Source: Sacculina carcini
Taxonomy: Eukaryota; Arthropoda; Thecostraca; Sacculinidae
Assembly: GCA_916048095.2 (NCBI GenBank)
Contig: OU696581.1
Coordinates: 8,690,766-8,754,765, forward strand
Direction: 5' to 3'
Length of the DNA stretch: 64,000 nucleotides
Positions within the stretch are counted from its first letter, which is position 1; each line of letters starts with the position of its first letter. Position numbers and translations under genes: made by a program. The notes beneath the pieces were generated by a model. That model was not told where the DNA came from and ran no database searches. It saw only the letters and a list, made by a program, of their open reading frames with translations. Below, one piece after another: positions 52,591-61,365 of this stretch.

Positions 52591-55442
52591 TCACAGTTGG
52601 TAGCAGTCGTGTTGATTTAGCCGCGCCGCTGGCCTGCCGTCACGAATCACTGCGAGAGGCAGTGCGGCCGGGTCTTCGCTGTAATGTTCACTATTGCCGC
52701 GAGATGGCGCCACTGAGCGACGGTCGCGAGATGAAGCTAGATCACGTGGCAGTCGAGAAAACAGTACATCTTCATCATGACTGTCAGCCCTGCAACCACA
52801 CACACACACATACACATACACACACAGGAGCCTCATATAGCTGCGTGACCTGTTGCGTTATCAAATGATGAGGATAATGTGTTGTTAATTGATGAGGATA
52901 ATGTTGCGTTATCAAGTGATAAGGATAATGTTGTGTTGTTAAGTGATGAGGATAATGTTGTGTTGTTAAGTGATGAGGATAATGTTGTGTTGTTAAGTGA
53001 TAAGGATAATGTTGTGTTGTTAAGTGATGAGGATAATGTGTTGTTAAGTGATGAGGATAATGTTGTGTTGTTAAATGATGAGGATAATGTTGTGTTGTTA
53101 AGTGATGAGGATAATGTGGTGTTGTTAAATGATGAGGATAATGTTGTGTTGTTAAGTGATGAGGATAATGTGTTGTTAAGTGATGAGGATAATGTTGTGT
53201 TGTTAAGTGATGAGGATAATGTTGTGTTGTTAAGTGATGAGGATAATGTTGTGTTGTTAAGTGATGAGGATAATGTTGTGTTGTTAAGTGATGAGGATAA
53301 TGTTGTGTTGTTAAGTGATGAGGATAATGCTGTGTTATCAAATGATGAGGATAATGTTGTGTTGTTAAGTGATGAGGATAATGTTGTGTTGTTAAGTGAT
53401 GAGGATAATGTTGTGTTGTTAAATGATGAGGATAATGTGTTGTTAAATGATGAGGATAATGTTGTGTTGTTAAGTGATGAGGATAATGTGTTGTTAAGTG
53501 ATGAGGATAATGTTGTGTTGTTAAATGATGAGGATAATGCTGTGTTGTTAATTGATGAGGATAATGTTGTGTTGTTAAGTGATGAGGATAATGTTGTGTT
53601 GTTAAGTGATGAGGATAATGTTGTGTTAGCTGCAGTGGTGTTGGCATGAGTGCGGCGGAGGTGACACCCACCAGAGGGCTGCCCAATGTCATACGGAAGA
53701 CTCGTCGAAATGGTCGTTGAAGTTGTTCCACGTTGAACGCGCGAACGCCACCGCCTCGCTACCCCAACTAACACACGCACAGACATACACGCATGCACAC
53801 ACACCCCAACATGCGTCATAAGAGTCGTGCATTAAAGTAGTCAGGCGACGTGAAAGCAAGTAAAATCAGAACAGAAGAAGCGCCGATGAGCTCACAAGAA
53901 TAACCAACAAACAACAATTACACTAACAGCAAACATTACAAGAAAATATACCCATCAGGAAAATCGAAATAAACCGGAAAGCACCAGAGATCAAGGCACA
54001 CACAGACGACATACACACACACAGACACACACACACACACGACTACCCCCCGGCACCAAGCTGCCATACACCCCACACACGAAATTGCATAAATGAAAAA
54101 ATAAGCCATAAAGTCGACAGCTCTGGCTTAGCTTACTTTGGCTCACAGACAGACACTGTGAAAATCACTGACTAGATTCTATTCGTGCACTTTGGAAGTG
54201 GTTACTTCTGAAGTGCACGAATAGGACAGACCCGTGGAAGGGCGATGTGACAATATGATGTGACGGTGCAAGAACTCACGCTTTGCCCGCGCTCAGCTGA
54301 CTGACGGAGCGGCGGCTGGCGGCGATGGCAGAGTCGATGCCGCTGAGAAACTCGGCGGCGCTCTGTCGCGATAAATCACCACCAGATGGCGCTGACGTCG
54401 GCGGCTGCAGATTGCGTTGCTGGTTCCAGCACGACGCTGACGAGGGCAGACTGTCGGTGCTGGTGGAGGAGGCCGTGCCACTGTCGCACGTGCAGACAGA
54501 GCAGCACGACGAGCAGCAGGCAGAGAGAGGGGAAGAGGCGGCCGCGTCAAACACGGGAATTAGCAGAGTGGGACGCAGTGCCAGACTATCGTTGGTCCAC
54601 AAACGATTGGCTCTTTTCAACTGCTCCATCTAACAACACAGTTACACCCTATCAGCAACGTCTGCTCTCAAAGGAATATCCATATACAATAGTGTGAATG
54701 TCATGAGCAAAAACAAGCAATCGCTTGCTATAATTTTGTGGACTCCGTGGTGCAGTTGTTAGCACACCCGCCTCACAAGCGGGAGGTCCGTGGTTCGAAA
54801 CCCGGCGGAGCAGAATTTCATTGGGCGAATTCTACAATCCCACAGCCCCTGTCAACCCAGCAGTAAATGGTACCAGATATCAGTCATGAGTTGTGCCATG
54901 CATTCTGGGGAGGTGGCCCTCTCTAATACGTCTTACGTCCTTGTGGCGCCATAGCGTGGAGAGGGTCGGTTCTGCGGTGGCAACGAGCTGCACGGGGCAC
55001 GCCTGTGTGTTCATAAGCTTCGGCTTCTTCCCGTGTAGCAGCTGCCACTTAGGCATTTAACCTTTATTTAATTTAATCAGAATACACGGACAAGACACCA
55101 ACGAAGTTCACGGAGAATACACAAAATATAAGTAGAAAATTAGCCTAAAATGAAATTATTCTGATACAGAGAGGCACAAATAAACAAAAAAGAACATTAC
55201 ATTAAATCAAAACACAATCACCTAAACTATATGAAAATGCACAAAACGACTAGAAATAATCCTGGACAACTCACCGTCACATTATGCTTGAGCGCAATTC
55301 CTTGTAGCGTATCACCGGGCATCACCTCGTATGGAACAAATCGATCCGCTTTTTTTGCGGATGCAGAAGCTGTTCCATATTTCTTCTGTTGGTTATTAAA
55401 CGCAGAAATTAGGGACCTCTCCTCCTCCCTTGACTGCGCCAT
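52591..55442 (-). CDS. LYSMD2: LYSMD1/2-like LysM-domain protein (three exons)
   Basis: Exons in coding order: 55442-55275, 54629-54280, 52789-52591; phases 0 and 2 agree and the product is 238 residues (human LYSMD1/2 about 215-227). After a short N-terminus, the LysM domain (~residues 35-85) reads YEVMPGDTLQGIALKHNVT at the end of exon 1 and continues MEQLKRANRLWTNDS in exon 2, then a hydrophobic strand ending LIPV. The rest is Ser-rich, then a SAAEFLSGIDSAIAASRR helix typical of the family, and an exon 3 tail with no known fold. Exon 3 is supported by a strong GTGAGT donor, a (TG)n-TTGCAG acceptor and correct phase; if it is not used, exon 2 ends at a stop at 54276. Choice between LYSMD1 and LYSMD2 is not certain. 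Function in animals is poorly known; cytosolic, no signal peptide. Confidence 0.85.
52865..53630. repeat. 27-bp minisatellite GATGAGGATAATGTTGTGTT.. in a LYSMD intron
   Basis: About 29 tandem units of 27 bp (or 24 bp when GTT is missing). Since unit lengths are multiples of three, both strands stay open for over 250 codons (DEDNVVLLS on plus, NNTTLSSSL on minus). Its position between splice sites that join in phase shows it is intronic. Confidence 0.95.
54179..54224. repeat. Inverted repeat CTATTCGTGCACTT / AAGTGCACGAATAG
   Basis: Perfect 14-bp arms with an 18-bp centre that itself contains GAAGT..ACTTC. Located 55 bp downstream of LYSMD exon 2 on the coding strand. Sequence 53631-54178 otherwise shows only CA tracts (54000-54040). 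Confidence 0.75.
54738..55075 (+). mobile_element. tRNA-Val-derived SINE, copy 1 (full length), in LYSMD intron 1
   Basis: The head (54741-54813) resembles a tRNA: A-box-like TGGTGCAGTTGTTAGCAC, anticodon region CCTCACAAGCGGG (anticodon CAC, valine), B box GGTTCGAAACC, and CTCCG...CGGAG pairing ends. The body is a tRNA-unrelated segment (TTGGGCGAATTC, GGTACCAGATATCAGTCATG, CGCCATAGCGTGGAGAGGGT, CTTCTTCCCGTGTAGCAGCT), ending near CCTTTATTTAATTTAATC. RNA polymerase III promoter boxes look intact. Confidence 0.9.
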
Positions 55443-56132
55443 TTTTGTCTGATCCAGACATATTCTCAGGTGACTGTCAGCGGATGCCAGATGATACATA
55501 ATTTCTGCACAATAAATAATTTCTCAATTTTGCCAAACTTTTTCTACCATAAGTTTCGTATGAATGAGATTTTAAAGAGCGCCAAAAAAGTCCAGGATAA
55601 ATTTTCTTTTGCCCAAAATCCATAAGCCCAACGGATCAAACTCTGCAATGCCTAAGTGAAATATACTGGCTTTGAGTATAATTTCAATATATTACTGTTA
55701 GATTTCGGCTAATAATCCGGTCAGAGGTTATTTTTTAAATCTTAAGAGGTCGAATGTTAGGTAGGAATGTTAGGTCGAATGTAGGTAGGTTAAACGTGTT
55801 GGGTTTTCTAACTCTTGAAGAGGGCGTATGCCCTTAACATCGGCGAAACTTGTTAAATTTGTTTATGGTAACACAGCAAACGACTCTCAAAAATTTTGTA
55901 TGTTAAAATATTTGTATGTTTGAGAGAACAGGACCAATACCCATGAAAAAAAATATCTTCACATGACAAGAATAGCCCGTGAAAAATGATTCGAGAGAAT
56001 TGCTTGTTGATAAATGAACTACAATGCGCAAGTAAGCGACATGTTGAAGAGCATTGCTGCAGGAGCTAATTGCAGATAAAATTTACTAGAGACAAATTAC
56101 CGGGAATAATTTTCCTGGTATTCACACACGCT
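55443..56132. other. No gene recognised; upstream region of the LYSMD gene
   Basis: AT-rich, with a few repeats of TAGGTCGAATGT around 55740-55795. The LYSMD promoter is expected next to 55443, but no element is clear. Confidence 0.5.
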
Positions 56133-56785
56133 CCTTGGACATCGTGGTGTAGTGGTTTGTACACCCGCCACACAAGCGGGAGGTCCATCGTTCGAAGCAC
56201 AGCGAAGGAGAATTTCTTTGGGCGAATTCTATAATCCAACATCCCCCGTCCACCCAACAGTCTACGTGTTTCGTCCTTGTGGCGTCATAGCGTGGAGAGG
56301 GTCGGTTCTGCAGTGGCAGCGAGCTGCACGGGACATACCTGTGTGTTCACCTGTGTGAACCTCAACACTCAGGTCGTCGTCTTCACTCTCTTCACTCTCC
56401 TCGAGCAGTTTTCGAGTCGCCTTGGTCGGTGAAATCTTTCTACTTCTTTGCTCCTCGTCTCTATAACTCCTTGCCTTCTCGTATCCGGTCATCTCCTTCA
56501 CTTCGATCCTTACCTTCTGCTCTTCATGCACATCTTCTTGAGTCTACCTCTCCCTGTTGAATGGTTTCGTGTTTTTCTTTTGTATATACGCCTGTTCAAT
56601 TTTGTCTGTCATGCTCTTAGCTATTCTGACATTTGTTTCACTTATTATATAGACATACATACTATTTTATTTTTTATCTCATCCTGTCATCGCACCATTG
56701 TATATTTGGCGCTATATTAAATACATGTTGTTGTTGTTGTTGATAAGCTTCGGCTTCTTCCCGTGTAGCAGCTGTCACATACAGG
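56133..56785 (+). mobile_element. tRNA-Val SINE, copy 2, split by a nested LINE tail
   Basis: Head and body up to CCTGTGTGTTCA (about 56133-56349) and the SINE 3' end (ATAAGCTTCGGCTTCTTCCC, 56740-56785) are separated by 390 bp of unrelated sequence. In the other copies these two parts are contiguous. The copy also lacks the GGTACCAGATATCAGTC...CTCTCTAA part of the body, an internal deletion of about 70 bp. Confidence 0.85.
56350..56739 (+). mobile_element. L2/CR1-like LINE 3' fragment inserted in SINE copy 2
   Basis: The insert ends TTTGGCGCTATATTAAATAC followed by ATG(TTG)5, the conserved 3' terminus and simple-repeat tail of the L2/CR1 group. It is 5'-truncated and has no complete ORF. Confidence 0.7.
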
Positions 56786-58229
56786 TCATTATTTCTAACA
56801 AGTGTTTACTAAAACACTGAAAGCTCTACTAAAGAGCAAATAAATACTAGGGAAACAGTGGTTGCCTCACCTCAACATGTGACCTTTTACTTATGGGGAA
56901 AGCTGAACTTGAGGTGGACCGTGGTGACTTGCACCGCAGCGCTTAAATCCAACTGTCAAACTGAGATCACCCGCACTGCGACAACATCATCCAAACTCAC
57001 ACACTGACGTCTATCTGGCCGGCTCATCATTACGTTTGTCGTCTGTCAATTTGGGTGGCATAAATAATACAAGCTGAGATCAGGGTCGATTACGGCCAAA
57101 CAATACGTATATACACACGCTACGCATGTCAAGTGTAAACAAAACGTCAAACAAATAAACTAATTGTTGAGGAGAAAACGCAGATTGTACGTGACAGCAC
57201 TGGAGACACTGATATCCATGAAAACTATGTCGTGGTGATAATATACACTCATTAATACGAAACTCAACGATAAAACAACAACTAGGGTGAAGAATGAATC
57301 ACTTCAAACTGCCTTATCAAGATACAAACACACTCACACAAACACACCTCTGTCACTCACACAAACACACCACACACTCACACAAACACATCATCCACTC
57401 ACACAAACACACCACACACTCACACAAACACACCACACCCACACAAACACACCACACACCCACAAAAAACACACCACACCCACACAAACACACACTCACA
57501 CAAACACACTCATCCACTCACACAAACACACCCGCACTCACACAAACACACTCACACAAACACACAGACACACTCACACAAACACACAACCACACAAACA
57601 CACTCACACAAACACACCACGCACCCACACAAACACACCACGCACTCACACAAACACACCCACACAAACACACCACGCACTCACACAAACACACCACCCA
57701 CCCACACAAACACACCACCCATCCACACAAACACACCACACACTCACACAAACACACCACACACTCACACCATACACTCACACAAACGCACATTCAAATA
57801 GTCTGCTGGAAATGGACCTGAAAAAACGGCAATATTACTTGTCTGCGTATATTGATACAGCCCAACAATATGTGTGCGTTGAAGCGTGATTGAAACTCTC
57901 ACTCGTCAGTCGCGAAAATAACACTGATCTGAACCAGCAAACAAACACGAGCATAATTTCAAACATCGCAAAATAGTCTCATCGATCCAATATGTATATC
58001 AAAATAAAAGCACAAATATATGGCCAAGCATTTACCAGTCATACATACATACATGCACACACACACACGCGCATACAAACACGCCAGTCAGAATAACTTC
58101 ACAACTCAAGTGGCTGGCACAAACACCGACGAAAGACACAACAAAACACAACACAGCCACAGCCAGCACAATAAGAGAGAGAGAGAGAGAGCGCCGAGGC
58201 AGGACAGAGGCGGGGATGTTGCACGGTAC
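56786..58229. other. No gene recognised; minisatellite and 3' flank of the next gene
   Basis: Holds the CACACAAACACACCA array (57318-57796) and a short (GA)n at 58173-58192. The last few hundred bases are probably the 3' UTR of the minus-strand gene ending at 58230. Confidence 0.55.
57318..57796. repeat. CACTCACACAAACACACCACA minisatellite
   Basis: Irregular units of about 10-21 bp built from CACACAAACACACC and CACTCA. Open frames here (His/Thr/Lys-rich) are repeat artefacts. Confidence 0.92.
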
Positions 58230-61200
58230 TCAAATACTGATCAATTGCAGCGCGTGCATCAGCTGGTCGACGCTGGTGGTGGCCAGGAAGTGCGCGTGCA
58301 AGTGTTGCTCGAGCGAGAGTGGCGAGGTGGCGCCCCCTGTCGGCCGGCGGGACAACAACTGTGAAAGCATGGCAGCACGATGCACGGCCAGCCAGCGTTG
58401 CAAGCGATCTGCATCATGGCAACACTTAGGGCCCCACAACTCCGCCTGCAACACTGCCTGCACGCTAGCAAGATTGCACTCGCGCTCCTGCTGCAACAGA
58501 CTGGTGAGCAGCTCGCACGTGTTCAGTGCTGTCACGTGCGACGGCACGGCCACGCCGCGGCCCTCAGACACGCGCACCACCGCATCACGCACGCCCAGCA
58601 CGCGCAGCAGCACGACCAGCGCCAGCTGACACGCAGACAGTTGGTGAGGCGGCGAGTGAGGCGGCGAGTGAGCCGGTGGTGACGGGCTGTGGTCTGCCAG
58701 CGCTACCACACGACACCCGTCCTCACCGCCGCCAGGAATCACGAAAAAGTGCGCCAGCGAGACACAGGCGGGCAACATGTGACGTTGCTCGATCAACAAT
58801 GACACCACTTGCAACAGCAGCAGGAACACGTGACGCTCGTGCTGCAACGAGCTAACTGTCGGCCAGCGGGCTATCACCTCGCTGAGCGGCTGCAACGACC
58901 GAGCAGCCAGCGGTGCCAACACCCACACTACGACTGCTCACACACACACACACACACACACACACAATTCAGAGCTATGTTAACTTTTGTTCAACACCAG
59001 TTGTGTTACAAATTAAAAAACAAAAGACAAATAGGGAGAATTAAATTAAAAATGTCAATTAATAAGTTGATCTTTGTGGACATCGTGGTGTAGTGGCAGC
59101 ACACCCGCCTCACAAGCGAGAGGTCCGAGGTTTGAAACCCTGCGGAGGAGAATTTCATTGGGCGAATTCTATAATCCAACAGTCCCTGTCCACCCAGCAG
59201 TAAATGATGATACCAGATATCAGTCATGTGTTGTGTCATGCATTCTGGGGAGGTGGCCCTCTCTAATACGTCTTCCGTCCTTGTGGCGCCATAGCGTGGA
59301 GAGGGTCGGTTCTGCGGTGACAGCGAGCTGCACGGGACACGCCTGTGTGTGTTCATAAGCTTCGACTTCTTCCCGTGTAGCAACTGTCACTTGAGCCCTT
59401 AAACCTTTTAACCTCTTCACTCCAGGAACTAGTCGGAATACAGGCCAAACTAACAATTACAATCAACAGCTGGATATTGTTGGCAAACGATGATAAAGCT
59501 AGCACGCGCACACACAAGCAATGCAGCAAGCAGACATGCAAACAACAAGCTGGTAACAAGCAGTGTTGGTGATATTACCGTGGTAACAAGCAGTGCTGGT
59601 GATAATACCGTGGTAATACTGGTGACAAGCCGTGTACAGCGTATATGGTACCGGTGAGTGGTAATGTGGATGGTAATAGTGAGTGGTAATGTGGATGGTA
59701 ATGGTGAGTGGTAATGTGAATGGTAACGGTGAGTGGTAATGTGGATGGTAATGGTGAGTGGTAATGTGGATGGTAATGGTGAGTGGTAATGTGGATGGTA
59801 ATGGTGAGTGGTAATGTGGATGGTAATGGTGAGTGGTAATGTGGATGGTAATGGTGAGTGGTAATGTGGATGGTAATGGTGAGTGGTAATGTGGATGGTA
59901 ATGGTGAGTGGTAATGTGGATGGTAATGGTAAGTGGTAATGTGGATGGTAATGGTGAGTGGTAATATGGATGGTAACGGCGAGTGGTAATGTGGATGATA
60001 ATGGTGAGTGGTAATGTGGATGGTAATGTGGATGGTAATGGTGAGTGGTAATATGGATGGTAACGGCGAGTGGTAATGCGGATGGTAATGGTGAGTGGTA
60101 ATATGGATGGTAACGGCGAGTGGTAATGTGGATGGTAATAGTGAGTGGTAATGTGGATGGTACCGGTGAGTGGTAATGTGGATGATAACGGCGAGTGGTA
60201 ATGTGGATGGTAATGGTGAGTGGTAATGTGGATGGTAATGGTGAGTGGTAATGTGAATGGTAATGGTGAGTGGTAATGTGGATGGTAATGGTGAGTGGTA
60301 ATGTGGATGGTAATGGTGAGTGGTAATGTGGATGGTACCGGTGAGTGGTAATGTGGATGGTAATGGTGAGTGGTAATGTGGATGATAACGGCGAGTGGTA
60401 ATGTGGATGGTAATGGTGAGTGGTAATGTGGATGGTAATGGTGAGTGGTAATGTGGATGGTAATGGTGAGTGGTAATGGTGAGTGGTAATGTGGATGGTA
60501 ATGGTGAGTGGTAATGTGGATGGTAATGGTTAGTGGTAATGTGGATGGTAATGGTGAGTGGTAATGTGGATGGTAATGGTGAGTGGTAATGTGGATGGTA
60601 ATGGTGAGTGGTAATGTGGATGGTAATGGTTAGTGGTAATGTGGATGATAACGGTGAGTGGTAATGTGGATGATAATGGTGAGTGGTAATGTGGATGGTA
60701 ATGGTGAGTGGTAATGTGGATGGTAACGGTGAGTGGTAATGTGGATGGTAATGTGGATGGTAATGGTGAGTGGTAATGTGGATGGTAATGGTGAGTGGTA
60801 CAGTGCCAGCAGGTGGACGTACCTGATCCTCGGCCAATACCACCGAGCGAGTCCACACTGGCCGTCCTTCTGCACGACGACGGAGCGGCAAATGATGACG
60901 CGACAAACGTGGCGGCCGGCAGACACGGCTGCACGCGGTCGCAGAACCACAGCAGTGGCGGAGCTGTTAGAAGACCGGCGGGCGCTAGCAGTGGACACTG
61001 AGATGAGGAGACGCCGGGCGGTGTACTGCCGGCACGAGCCAGTAACAACATCACGCGCTGCCGGCGGAACGAGGCGGCCACCAGCCAGTGTGCGGCGCCC
61101 AGCTGCTGCCAGCCCGTGGCGGCGCTACTTGATGGCGGAGGAGGCAGCTGGAACTGAGCCAGACACAGCGTCGACGCCATTGGTACTGCTGGGGCGGCGG

Positions 61201-61333
61201 TGGTGGAGAGCGAGCATGCAGGCGCTGAACTGCCAGTCAACGATACAAGATAACGCAGGGCAGGCGACAGCGCCTCGCGACATGCTCGCATCTTGACACA
61301 CACACACACACACACACACGCAGGGCCGACGTT

Positions 61334-61365
<32 letters not shown>

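Noticed and set aside
44192-53630. CRISPR-like regular repeats
   Set aside because: Units are contiguous with no unique spacers and the DNA is animal nuclear sequence.
52784-53819. 315- and 328-codon minus-strand and 256-codon plus-strand frames
   Set aside because: Products of the 27-bp minisatellite; only the segment 52591-52789 is kept, as LYSMD exon 3.
54741-54813. Functional tRNA-Val gene
   Set aside because: Mismatched acceptor stem, multiple diverged copies and a shared downstream body show these are SINE heads.
59575-60906. 443-codon His/Pro/Thr-rich minus-strand frame
   Set aside because: Mostly the 25-bp intronic array; only the edge at 60823 and beyond is a true exon, in another phase context.
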